Assembly: GCA_033807695.1 (NCBI GenBank)
Contig: CM066309.1
Coordinates: 930,001 to 994,000, forward strand
DNA length: 64,000 bases
Direction of reading: 5' to 3'
From: Daedaleopsis sinensis
Lineage: Eukaryota > Basidiomycota > Agaricomycetes > Polyporales > Polyporaceae
Shown piece by piece: positions 1 through 9,738 of this stretch. The position numbers and the translations under genes are program-made. The notes below the pieces were generated by a model that ran no database searches, had not been told where the DNA came from, and worked only from the letters and a program-made list of their open reading frames with translations. The first letter of the stretch is position 1; each line of letters begins with the position of its first letter.

Positions 1-735
1 AGGACCTAATGTTCCGACACAAGGAGTTGCACTCCTGAAATTAAATCACTCTGACTACACAGATCTAGATATTTCTTATGAGAATCTTGATGAATACCCT
101 GAGGATGAACCACCTGTAATTGTCAACTATACACAGAGTATGGAGTACAAAGATCCTGAGTCCACAACAGTCAATGACACTGAAGAGGATGATGGGTACT
201 GACAAGGGTGACTGTCCATTTATTGTGCATGGTCTAACTGGTAGTAGTCTTGAAAGACTGGGACACAGTTGTCCTCATGAGATTACTGCCCATGCAGTGG
301 AGCACTTTAAATTGGGCGGTAAAGTTCTTGGTATCGGTCAAGCTGAGCAGCCAGAGAGTATTTATGACGATCCCCAACTGTATCCTCAAATATTTCCTTG
401 GCTTCTTCCCTATGGACTTGGAGGGCTTCGTAATGTGATGGGTTATAAAAATGTTTCGGAGGAAAAGCGAAAGCAGCAGCTGCTGATGTATCACGATAAA
501 CAGTTCCAATTAGAGCCCCTATTCCCTCTGGTTACACTGAATCATGAGCAGATTAAAAAAGCAACTACCGCAGGCTACTTGCTAGCTGACAAAAGCAAGT
601 TCAATGAGATTGCTGACCGTGAATCACAAATCTCAACCATCAGACGCTGACAGAGATTGTGGAGTGCTTGAAGAGTGGTGAACACCTTGCAAGGCGAAGA
701 AGAATGCGGACGGAACCTGGTCCGGTGGTGCTCTG
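1..735 (+). pseudogene. Helitron Rep N-terminal fragment, cut by window edge
   Basis: The translation shows the block typical of fungal Helitron replicases upstream of the catalytic HUH motif: CPFIVHGLTG, then GQAEQPESIYDDPQLYPQ, PYGLGG and QLLMYHD. The same block recurs at 17394-17690 with close similarity, so both belong to one AT-rich Helitron lineage. The first ~200 nt read in a second frame (acidic, ending ...NDTEEDDGY and then a stop), so at least one frameshift lies near 190-215. Similarity to the 17.7 kb copy (the stretch after INLPTL) fades at about 700. No HUH, two-tyrosine or helicase part is present. It is a non-functional remnant that probably continues to the left of the window. 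Confidence 0.8.
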
Positions 736-736
736 A

Positions 737-1156
737 TTGAGCGCCACCACGTCTGGTAGATATCAAGGGAAAACAGTCACACAATGGATCAGTGCTTTGT
801 TCTCCCAGAAATCTGAGAAGAAATGCCCACAATGCAAGCGTCAAATGCACAGGCCATTATCTTATACCAACTCTAACATTATAGCTATTCGTGCACAGCA
901 GAAAATAATAGTGGAGTCTCAGATGATTGTATGGCCTGATATTGACCAGATGTACCGGCTGTGTGGTATAATCTACTTTACTCCTTCTCACTTTGTATGC
1001 AGGTTTATTGACAAGTCGGGAGATGTCTGGTACCACGACGGTGCAGAAAATGATGGGAAGGTTCTGTACTACGGTAATATTGTGAACTGGTCAGGGAAGA
1101 AATTGCAAGAGGCCGGTAAGTATAAGATGAGCATTCTACTGTACACTAAGCTTTAG
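737..1156 (+). pseudogene. Fragment of a conserved fungal domain of unknown function
   Basis: An open stretch of about 139 codons ends at TAG 1154-1156. It contains a short Cys pair (CPQC) followed by a block built around YRLCGIIYF, HFVCRFID and VWYHDG. That pattern resembles a C-terminal module I associate with fungal mobile-element-linked hypothetical proteins, possibly of ubiquitin-protease-like fold, but I cannot confirm a family. No good ATG opens the frame, so it looks like a last exon or a fragment. It follows the Helitron scrap directly, which could mean gene capture or simply adjacent debris. Confidence 0.35.
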
Positions 1157-1689
1157 GTTATATTACATCTTATAATTTATTATTACTATCTATCATCTAA
1201 CATATCAGCTCCTCGGTCCCCCCATCCTCATCAATCGTCCTTGCCAGGAATGGCCCACTCCGAACCATGTTGCAAAGTTCCACGGTACCAGAGACTTACG
1301 GTGAGTGTACATCATAGGGACCGTCAATGATGTGATTGTGAAGGAGGGCAGAACTCATAATGTTGCTGCCATGCAGGGCCTACGGCAATGTGAGATGAGA
1401 TTTAGAGCAAAAGTTACACACTTACTGCAATACTGAAAGAGACTTGTAAGACTCTCGAGAGAGATTTGCTCCAGGAGGATCAAAGTCAAGGATACCCTCG
1501 TGATTCTCTTCAATGTGGACATCCTGCATCCAGAAAGCACCCAATTGAGATGGAGAACATGCAACATGTATTAAAAGTGACACATATGCTTCCGTAACAT
1601 GGGCAACATCACCCTCAGCCTCGTCCAAAGCATTACAGCTCTTTTCCGACCCAATCTTCTGCATTAGGTGCTGGTGGACACAAACATAG
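1157..1689. other. Stretch without recognisable gene
   Basis: Both strands carry only short frames here. A CATCAATCGTCC...GGCCC-type segment near 1228-1256 has look-alikes near 28178 and 37553. Nothing else was recognised. Confidence 0.5.
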
Positions 1690-1747
1690 ACCAGAGCTCG
1701 ACTTAGGCAATTGTGATGGCTCTGAGACCCGCTGCAGCCAACAACTA
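1690..1747 (+). repeat. Terminal fragment of Copia LTR, plus orientation
   Basis: The segment reads CAGAGCTCGACTTAGG and ends GCTGCAGCCAACA. It matches the 3' end of the 401-bp LTR of the complete Copia element (compare 9450-9504) in the same orientation. It directly abuts an LTR segment in the opposite orientation. Confidence 0.7.
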
Positions 1748-1964
1748 CAGCCACCCAGCACTGAAAATCAACAAAAGAAGCACAGGAAGAAAATGCTATG
1801 CTGAAAAGATAAACAAGGCAACACAAAGGTCCGATAACTCCGGAGCAAGTAATGGCGCCAACACCGCAATGTGAATGTTAGTGGAATACATGGTAAGTAA
1901 CCTATAGTGAACGTTGCGACTTGAATGGGGCAATAGAACAAGAGTTATCACACCGAGTTCAACA
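1748..1964 (-). repeat. Partial Copia LTR, minus orientation
   Basis: On the minus strand this begins with the LTR start TGTTGAACTCGGTG at 1964 and runs to the CTGTAG point at 1748. It corresponds to about the first 220 bp of the 401-bp LTR at 14393-14793, with many substitutions. It is the 3' LTR of the degenerate minus-strand copy that follows. Confidence 0.8.
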
Positions 1965-4042
1965 CACCCCCCTGACCTGTGTCTGCAATGCATCCTCACC
2001 ATGTCCAACACTCTGGGCTTGGGCAGAGACTTCGTGAGGATGTCTGCTGGCATGTCTGACATGCGCAGATGCACAATCTCAATGCACCCCTTTGTGACCA
2101 TGATGCTCTGTGTTTTTCACAGCAGAGAGTGCAGAGAGATTGTCGTAGGAGGTGAAGAGCTCGCTCTCGGGCGATGGGGAGTAGGTGAGCTTGTGGTCGA
2201 GGGTCCCCTTGATGTACCGGAAGAGGTGCTCATCCTGGGCAGCCTTCAGCCTCTGGAGGCAAACACATGACTTCGGACATGGAGCGAGGCTCCCCAAGGT
2301 GTTCCTGCTCCGCTTTTGACGCATGCTCGATGCAGCACTCAAAAGCGAAGGCCAGCGCATTGTCGTGCGAGAGGAAGTTGACATTGGGGCACCCGGTTCT
2401 GTCGTTCGAGGTCCTGGTTGTTCAGCAAGCCGTTGTAGCGCGTCGAGCGAGAGGGGAGCTTGCGAGCAAGTGCAGGGTATGGCCTGAAGCCGCCGTGAAT
2501 GTCAGTTTGCTTGTGTGCAGATGGGCAAGCAAGGGGAGCTGGATCGGGCAGAGGAGCTGGTGCAGCCCACAGGGGGCACAGGATGCGCAGGAGGACTGGG
2601 AGGACGCGAATCAACGTCAGGAGAGGGCTCGTGATCCGGAGGAGGGAGGTGCTGGAGGTGCAGGATCATTGTTGTCGTGCCCTCAGACAGCCAAAACGCG
2701 GAAGTAGGACACATCCAGGTTGCGACCATCTCCCTTCCACGCCATCCAGGGAATGCCGCTGCTGAGCGCAGAGGTGGGCATGCGGTTGCGAGTGTGGACG
2801 AGTGTCGAGACAGCGAGAGCCCAGAACATCGGAGGGAGCTTCGACTGCGCGAGGAGAGCGGTAGCCCCCTCTGAAATCGCACAATTTGCACATTCTGCAA
2901 CGCCGTTCTGATGCGGTTCGTCCGGCTCTGGCGAGCTCAGGAACGTGCAGTACATCATGGAAAACAACAGCAGGCAGTACAACCCCCCCTCTCCGCCAGT
3001 TAAAACACCACAGACCACGAGTAGATGATGTGTGGCGGATGGGGATGACATGTGGCAAGTACAAGCGAAACTAGTGGTGGTGGGGGGTCATGTGTGCAGA
3101 AGCACCTGTGTCGGTGTTCCAGTTAGCTGCTGCCGGCGTAGAGAGCCATGAAGTGCGGTTGGAGGAAGACAGGAGAGCGTAGGTGCAACCAGCACTCACA
3201 GTAGCCGCACCAGCAGACTCCGTGGATGTTTGCTGGACATCCTTTGAGGCCTCGGATGCAGTGTCCTTGCGCTTCGGCTTCTGGGAGCGGAATCGAGCGC
3301 GTTCGACGGCCTTCTCCTTCGCCTTCGTGCTGGCGTTGCGACGCGCGAAGCACTCGCTCTCCGGGTGACCGGACATGCCGCAGAACGTGCACTCGACGGA
3401 GGAGGCGGCGTTGGAGAGGACGGGAGTCGACAAGGGCTGTCCCGGTTGGTTTTCGAGTGCGATGAACGCGTCCTGCAACTTCTCCCAGGTCAGGGAGTCA
3501 TGGAGGAGCAGTGTTTGCCTCAGAGCAGCATACTCTGCAGGTATCGCACGGATGAGAGTCATCAGGACGAGCTCATCGTCAAGTTGTGTGATGCCAAACC
3601 CCGGGGGTCGAAGGGACTTCATGTAGGACTTCAACTGCAAAGCTTGGGTGGCAAGGGAGGATAGGGATTTGTCGTCGGCCTTTTGGAGGCTCAGGAGCGC
3701 ATTGTAGGTGTTAAAACACATACCTGGACATTTCTGCATGTGCACGGCCTCCAACTTCACCCACATCGCAGCAGGATCATCCCGGATGGACTCCAGATGT
3801 GTGTGCTGCTCCCTCTCCCCACAACTTCAAGACTCCCCTGCTGCCAAGTCCACCTTGTTGTTGAAATTGCGCAGATCACGATGTTCTCTGGTGTCCAGCG
3901 GTGTGATGAAGGAAGGCCTGGTCTCAGTGCCTTGCACGATGCGAAGACAACCAAGGGTGCGAAGCCTAGCCTCCATGTCGAGCTTCCATGACTGGTAGTT
4001 GCGATTGGAGAGCTTGGCGAAGGTCGGGGTGCTCGGCGACAT
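1965..4042 (-). pseudogene. Degenerate Copia gag-pol, internally deleted
   Basis: This is a relative of the complete gag-pol at 9739-14377, read leftward from ATG 4042 (MSPSTPTFAKLS). Gag is nearly complete (about 3100-4042), with the zinc knuckle CTFCGMSGHPESEC near 3360-3400 and the DTGAS protease motif near 3090-3115. Most of the integrase core is missing: the frame jumps from HDVLHVPELA to the region around EPDEPHQNG. Most of the reverse transcriptase is also missing, since LKAAQDE joins HLFRYIKGTL. A further gap removes part of RNase H between ELFTSY and DNLSALS. Frameshifts are scattered throughout. It cannot encode an active polyprotein. Confidence 0.9.
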
Positions 4043-4257
4043 GGTCGAGGGTGGATGATGTGGCGGGAAAACGGTGGGCGAAAGCGCGAGTCGAACGGAG
4101 CGAGCGGCGGCGAGTTATCGCGAAAAGATGCGAGGGATGCGAAGAGGAGGAGATCCCGAGAGGATAGAGGTCAAGCAGAGCGAAAAGCGAGGAGACTGGG
4201 ACCAGAATGGGTCCAGGAGAGCGATGGACAGGCAGGGAGGACATCTAGAGGCTGTCA
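4043..4257 (-). repeat. Copia leader of the degenerate copy, 5' LTR lost
   Basis: The sequence matches the leader of the complete element (9519-9738) up to GCTGTCA and then stops abruptly. The primer site and the whole 5' LTR are absent, so the copy is truncated at its 5' end. Confidence 0.8.
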
Positions 4258-4261
4258 ACGA

Positions 4262-4440
4262 CCCTCCAGGGTGACATGCTGCGCATGTTCTTGAGGTGGT
4301 CCAGGTACGGTTCTTGAATAGCTATGATGTCGTATAGCTATGATGTCGTAGTCCGTCGAGGGGCGCTGTGGAGAAGTTCTAACTGTCTGTCCAGTGACTT
4401 GTTTATGTTCTGCTGCCAAATCCTTAGTAAGGGGGCGGGC
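4262..4440 (-). pseudogene. LINE (Tad-like) endonuclease fragment
   Basis: The minus strand encodes the start of an APE-type endonuclease: NINKSLD..LELLHS, then TDYDIIAI, then QEPYLDH. This is the same block as NDYDIIALQEPYID in the LINE at 43044. A perfect 16-bp tandem duplication (4319-4334 and 4335-4350) interrupts the reading frame inside the YDIIAI segment. Only about 60 residues survive, abutting the truncated Copia leader. Confidence 0.7.
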
Positions 4441-4559
4441 AGGGTGGTCAGTATGTGGTGGGAGGGTCCCCAGGCAGTGCTCTGAAGAACACGTCAATGT
4501 TGGCCTGTCGCAGGCCTTGGGTCGCTGAGTCTGCTGGGAACCAGTGCGCAATGTTCTCC

Positions 4560-5004
4560 CACCCGGATTGTCTGTGACGAAGAACCATCCAGTATCAGCT
4601 CGCTGTGCAGCGAAATCTCATACCTTTCTTTTATACCTTTCTTCTATATGTGGGGCATGAGCAATCCTAGGCTGCATGCCTATCTTCATTGCAGTTTGTG
4701 TGTCGCTACTATGCGCACACCGTCTTTAGCATCTAACCAGTTCTCAATTGCTATCTGGGATGCCCGAGCATACTTCAGTCTTGACATGGATGAAGAAGGG
4801 CTGCAGTACTTGCATGAGAACACCTCTCTGCCTCATCTTGAGAATCTAGAGTTTGGCGACCTTGCCATTCTCTATCACAGTGTCAGCACCTTCGACTACG
4901 CGGCAGGCAGGTCATCCAGCAACAAGCCTCCTGCTTACAATGAGGCTGGCACAGTGTTGTACGGTGCAGCCCTCGTGTCCAAGTATGGTAGCAAGAGCAT
5001 CTAG
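4560..5004 (+). pseudogene. C-terminal fragment of an unknown fungal gene
   Basis: After a plausible acceptor (AACCAG at about 4740) the frame reads FSIAIWDARAYFSLDMDEEG, then LEFGDLAILYHS, and ends KYGSKSI with TAG 5002-5004. The composition looks like real coding sequence rather than a shadow frame. I do not recognise a domain. It resembles the multicopy hypothetical proteins that populate Agaricomycete genomes. The upstream exons are missing or unrecognisable, and the tail meets the opposing KDZ fragment. Confidence 0.4.
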
Positions 5005-5176
5005 CTCTACCCCCTCATTTCTTTGCTTTATCTTGCTCATCTTCCCCTGTCTGTGGTATGCAGCTCAGTAGAGCTATGTATAGTGTCTTCAACAGATGTT
5101 CTCTTATAGTATTTTGTCCTCTTCTTGTAGCTTGTGGACTATGATGTCTCTCCCCTCCCTAAGCATCTCAAGATTC

Positions 5177-6201
5177 TCATGAAAGGTCTCCAGGGAGACG
5201 GAAAGTGAAAGCGGTCACTGGACGATTGTTGGTGGCAGGGTACCAGCCGTGACAGAAGAGCTGTACCCACTCAGGCTTGATGGTACGCGTGCCGGGTGCG
5301 AGGCACTTGCAGAAATTGACGGCGACCTCGTGCACTCCGGAGATATCGCCCACGACAATCCGACGTGGCATCTGAGTTGGATTAGGACATGTGGATCTGT
5401 GCCCGAGCTGAATGACGAGGCCGAGAGCATGTAAGGACGTTCGGATAAATGTCTTCCCATTCCACTCCTAGTAGAAATATGCGGTCAGATGCGAGCCTGA
5501 CATCCAAGAAAGAAGAGTTCATTACCTGGAGACAGTGGAGAGGGAGATGCTGATGTTGAGCATCCATGCAGCGTGGACAGTGGAGAGTCCGGCTGACACA
5601 TTTGGTGCATTGGATGGTCGCCGTGGCACCCTCCTCGCAGGTCAGACAGATCCAATTTTCAACCAGATCTTCGTCGTATCCTTCGTAGAGCAGAAGCTCA
5701 TCGAGTGTTTGCTGTCGCATAGGCAGCCATTTGCGCACTTTAGTCTGTAGGCATTGTAGTCAATAACCTACTTTGCGGCAGCACATATAGCAGTTAAACT
5801 CCGCATACTGATGCACGAAGATCAGCACGGTCGCGCTTCTTTCTCTGACCCGGAGTGAAAGTGGGCGGGAGTGCATCCATGATGTGGTCAGCTGCCCCTT
5901 CGAATTCGCCGGGGATGTTGATGTTTGCAGTTGAGAATACTTCCGGTCTCAGGTATACCGTCCGAGTCCCCGTGCGGTAGACCGCACGCCCTTTCCGAGA
6001 GCGTATCACTGAGATGCCAACATTGCGGGTAATAAGATTAGGGGAGAAGGCGGAGGAGGCGGATGATGCTGAGTTTGCAACGGGCGTAGGTGTCAGATTG
6101 TGACTCCGAGGCGAGTCGAGAGTCTTGAACTTGGCCTTTTTCTTCGACCGGGTCGATGTGGGCTGCCCAGAATTATCGGCGGGCCTCTTTTGCTGCGACA
6201 T
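5177..6201 (-). pseudogene. KDZ transposase N-terminal part with CxC2 cysteine cluster
   Basis: Three exons join in phase on the minus strand: 6201-5809 starting at ATG (MSQQKRPAD, basic and Ser/Thr rich), 5744-5526, and 5468 downward. Exon 2 carries a cysteine cluster of three CxxC pairs (CLTC, CTKC, CPRC) followed by H..H. Exon 3 begins EWNG..F, then LGLVIQLGH, GDISGVHEVAVNFCKC, and WYPATN..P.TAFTF. This is the CxC2-plus-N-terminal signature of Kyakuja-Dileera-Zisupton transposases. A frameshift follows FRL near 5195, after which ETFHENLEML can still be read in another frame. The catalytic core, several hundred residues in intact members, is absent, so the copy is dead. Confidence 0.85.
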
Positions 6202-6429
6202 CTGTCGGAGATCCGAGACAAATACGGATCTATGCCCAATAGAATGAGGGGTGCGTGCGTAGTATGAATGCAAGATGTGTTCCCATTCAGGCGCCCTTCG
6301 AGTTTGGTGCCACAACCGGCGTGTTCGCCGCCACTTCAAGTCAAACGCCCACTAGCACTCGCTCTGACCTTGACCATTGTCCCAGTAGTATCTATTCTCT
6401 AGTACGACTGCTTTTAGCAGTGTCACATC

Positions 6430-7500
6430 AGTAGTTTAATTGAATACCAGTAACATCATGCCTGGCCGAGCAAGTATAGTAGCCCTGGCACCTCCAGTAA
6501 CTTACGGGTACTAGTACAGGAAAGTTCGAACCGTCAAGACACTGGATTTGCGGTGCATGCTGCCGGCTCTGGTCATTCACGGCTCTTCTCTGAGTGTCAG
6601 TCGCTATGAACAATTATTCTGAAACATATCTCGGGTGGCAGCTCACGAATCTGACAGACACAAATCTGGCGCATGGTCTCGAAAGCGGGAGTCTATGAGC
6701 GACATTCTTTCTATCTGACTACACATGTACATTGAACGGACTACGGTGGCTACTGTTACTACAGAATATATACCTCCCCGCGTTCTTTGCACCCATAGTA
6801 TAGCTCCTCCGCCTCCTCGTGTTCCCAGCTAGACTTACATACCAACGACGGCAATGGCAGGGTGGGCGGTGCGAGCTGTGTGGGCAGATTCTGTTCTGTT
6901 CGAGCACGACCTGAGCAAGAGCCTCGATTTCAAGTTCATGGATGCGACGGGCGGACACTGCGGGTCGCGCGAGGTGCCTTGGGCACGAGCGGGAGTACCT
7001 CGGACACGAGCGGGAGGCTCCACGACAGGCTCCGGGACTATAGGTCCCATGTTTGCGACGGGAAAGAGCTGATCACATTCATCTGCTGACGTTGATGTCA
7101 CCGAACGAGCAATGCGAGGAGTCTGAGGGGACGATGGAGGCACAGATGAAACCGGAGATGGGACTGGGGGGGCTGAACACGATGCTCGGATGGCTGGGGA
7201 CTGCGCAATGCCGGTGGTCTGTCGCGAATGGTGACGGCGACTCGGAGGAGTCGCACTGGGTGGCGAAGACTTGCTCTCGCCCATATGTACAGTGATCGGG
7301 GCCGAGTTCGTGTGGGTGGTAATGTTGACGACCGTATGAGGAGCAGACGGGGCAGTGAGTGTCCTAGGCTGACGAGGCAAAGGAGGCGAGGACAGCGGTG
7401 TCACGAAACCAGAGTCAGACGACTCCTCGTCGGTCAATTGATCCGATCGCGACAATCATCTATTGGGGCACGAGCGACACTGTCCATGGCTGAATAGCAG
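6430..7500 (-). pseudogene. Ser/Pro-rich hypothetical gene fragment
   Basis: A frame of about 200 codons (7455-6835) is rich in Ser, Pro and Thr and acidic at its start (DEESSDSGF), typical of a disordered region. It ends at a good donor (GTATGTAAG after ...IAVVG). Possible downstream exons lie at about 6770-6650 and 6590-6500, the latter ending in a GTAAGT donor. No folded domain is visible. It may be a host hypothetical gene or the 5' exons of a transposon gene upstream of the KDZ fragment. I would not assign a function. Confidence 0.3.
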
Positions 7501-7871
7501 TCAGTGTTACAAGAGACAGTAGTTCGTAAAACGAGCGTACCAGCAGATGGCTGCGTACCTTCAGGAGCATTTGGCCTTTGAGGGTGGCGTGAGGAGACCA
7601 TCGGCGAGGGATGTGGGCTGAAGGTGGGAGGAAAGGGCAAGGGGCTTCAGCCTATACTACTGGCTGTTAGTATACCGTGGATTAGGCGAGGCTGGCGAGG
7701 GGCCGCAGAGAGTGAATTCTCCTGGTGGATCGGGCACCAGCCAGCCAGTGGTTGCTCCGCCCACTAAGTCGTCCTGTAGTGACTGGTCACTTCTACTCCA
7801 CCACCAACTTGTTCGACCTTCTCTCCCCCTTCTCTCCCCCTTCCTTTGCCCCTACTGCTGTCGTCTCCGCT
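7501..7871 (+). promoter_or_regulatory. Upstream region of the disrupted gene, CT-rich tract
   Basis: A pyrimidine-rich stretch (about 7818-7855, repeated TTCTCTCCCCC) lies just before ATG 7872. Such tracts are common near fungal transcription starts. No TATA box was recognised. Confidence 0.4.
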
Positions 7872-8241
7872 ATGCCGCGCAAACACTGGACTTTTAAGGA
7901 GCAATACGAATGGCTTCATGCGCAACTCACCGAGTTCCGGACGAAGTGCACCGAGGGGAAATCGACCCCGTGGCTGACAAGTGATGTATCAAGAGTTCTT
8001 CAATGTGTTTCCAGTTGGGAAGCCGTCTCAGAAGGACCTGGACAAGAGCGGAGGCGATGTTCAAAAGGCTCAGAATCGGCTGAAGGAGAAGCGTAAGAAG
8101 GTCAGTCTCCTTACTTGCTGGGACGTGTCATGAGACCGCACTTACGATATGATTAGCAACTATACTAGTGGTATTGAAACCGCTGTATCTTCGACAGTAC
8201 CGGTTCCCGAGGCAAGAAGAGCAAAAAGTCGAAGGACAGAC
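7872..8241 (+). pseudogene. 5' part of hypothetical gene disrupted by Copia insertion
   Basis: The frame opens at ATG 7872 (MPRKHWTFKEQYEWL), the start pattern of a multicopy Agaricomycete family with a W..EQ..WL N-terminus. A one-base shift near 7975 moves the frame to YQEFFNVFPVGKPS..., which is what the family continues with. A likely intron begins at 8101 (GTCAGT), with an acceptor at 8156 or further on. The exon GSRGKKSKKSKDRL then runs straight into the Copia target site at 8237-8241. Removing the element restores RLSLLAKKTRKLQPYQAY, continuing at 14799. The function of the family is unknown to me. The frameshift and stops near 8166-8177 suggest it was already damaged, or that its splicing is not fully resolved here. 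Confidence 0.65.
8237..8241 (+). repeat. Target site duplication CAGAC, left copy
   Basis: CAGAC immediately precedes the TGTTG start of the 5' LTR and recurs immediately after the 3' LTR at 14794-14798. Five-base duplications are standard for Copia integrases. Confidence 0.95.
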
Positions 8242-9504
8242 TGTTGAACTCGGTGCGATAACTCTCGTTCTAGTGCCCCGTTCAAGCCGCACTTTTTACT
8301 GTAGGTTACTTAGGGCCTGTTCGGTAAAAAAAGTAATCGGAAAAGTAGGGCTACTTTTCCCACGTGACATATTTTTGGCTTCGGGAAAAGATACGAGTAA
8401 AAGATATCCGCGATTTCCGGACATGGTAGCGCCTATAGCAATGGGGAATAGCGCTGCATTCGATAACAACCAACTGGTCCCTTTCAAGCTTCCAGGGATG
8501 GTAAATGCGTACGCATGAAGACCAGAACGTGTTTTATGCATAGTAACAGCATACAAAGCTTCTGGCATCATGAATGAGAGGCCTATTGGCATCGCCGGCG
8601 TGACCGGTCTGAGCTTCAAGTTACTAATGTAATTGGTAATTACTAGTCATAGTGATAAGTCGACACGACGGGCATCTCGATATTTTTGACGGGTGGAAAG
8701 GCGTGCAAAATCGGCCGTTGGAGGTAACCCTTTTCGCTCAAAGGAGCCCTTTGTACGACTTTTGTACGACTTTTGGCCCTGGGATGCCTTGTATGGCCAA
8801 AATCGGACGCCTTTTCTCCCGTACAAAATATCCGGATGCCCGCTGTGCGATGTATTTTACAAGTACTCTATAGTGCCACGATATACACTCAAAACGAGGT
8901 CACAATGGCCACCAAACTCTTCTAGTACCTGTATCTGCAACTATAGGTGAGCACAACTAGCTATAGAGACTCGACTGAAGCTGAAGAAGTGGCTGAGGAT
9001 TAATACTAAGTTAGCAAGGATAGCCGGGCGCTATTAGATATCGATTTCTCGGAGGTCATCCGAACACTAGCTCTTTTTACGATTTCCCGATTTCCCCAAC
9101 TTTTAAACTCTTACTATAAATGGGAAGAAAGTAGCCCTACTTTTCCGATTACTTTTTTACCGAACAGGCCCTTACCATGCATTCCACTGACGCTCGCATT
9201 GCGGTGTCGGCGCCATTGCGTCGTCCGGAGTTATCGGACTTTTGTGTTGCCTTGTTTATCTTTTCAGCACCGCATTTTCTCCCAGCACTTCTTTTGTTGA
9301 TTTTCAGCGCTGGGTGGCTGTAGAACTGTACAGGTCTTTCCCACGGGCTAGCGCACACGTAGATAGACCGTTGTGTTGAGCTCTGGAGTCCTTAGACTTC
9401 ACAGAGCTCGACTTAGGTGTGTATCTTCGTTATATCTTCAATATAGACTTCACAGAGCTCGACTTAGGCCATTGTGATCGCTCTGAGGCCCGCTGCAGCC
9501 AACA
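8242..9504 (+). repeat. 5' LTR, split by a nested insertion
   Basis: The first part is 8242-8312 and the second 9175-9504, together 401 bp and matching the 3' LTR base for base in length. It starts TGTTGAAC and ends GCAGCCAACA. Inside the 3' half, the 25-bp segment TAGACTTCACAGAGCTCGAC... occurs twice (about 9393 and 9446), as it does in the other LTR. Confidence 0.95.
8313..9171. mobile_element. Non-autonomous PIF/Harbinger-like element nested in LTR
   Basis: The 859-bp insert begins GGGCCTGTTCGGTAAAAAAA and ends with its inverted repeat ...TTTTTTACCGAACAGGCCC. The inverted repeats extend about 45-50 bp with one A-run length difference. TTA flanks both sides (8310-8312 and 9172-9174), while the undisturbed 3' LTR has a single TTA at the same point. 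A 3-bp TTA duplication with GGGCC-type ends is the hallmark of PIF/Harbinger, including Tourist-like MITEs. No transposase frame is present inside, so it would depend on an enzyme from elsewhere. Confidence 0.85.
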
Positions 9505-9523
9505 GGTTATGAGCCCTGCGCTC
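9505..9523 (+). other. Primer binding site matching initiator tRNA-Met interior
   Basis: Immediately after the LTR comes GGTTATGAGCCCTGCGCTC. Its reverse complement contains GCAGGGCTCATAACC, the conserved anticodon-arm sequence (CAU anticodon) of eukaryotic initiator tRNA-Met, not a tRNA 3' end. Priming by a 5' half-molecule of tRNA-iMet is known for Drosophila copia, and the match suggests the same here. Confidence 0.75.
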
Positions 9524-9738
9524 TGACAGCCGCTAGACGTCCTCCCTGCCTGTCCATCGCTCTCCTGGACCCATTCTGGTCCCAGTCTCCTCGCTTTTCG
9601 CTCTGCTTGACCTCTATCCTCTCGGGATCTCCTCCTCTTCGCATCCCTCGCATCTTTTCGCGATAACTCGCCGCCGCTCGCTCCGTTCGACTCGCGCTTT
9701 CGCCCACCGTTTTCCCGCCACATCATCCACCCTCGACC
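9524..9738 (+). other. Copia untranslated leader
   Basis: About 215 bp between the primer site and the gag ATG, with no coding signal in sense. The same leader is recognisable in the degenerate copy at 4043-4257 in inverse orientation. Confidence 0.7.
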
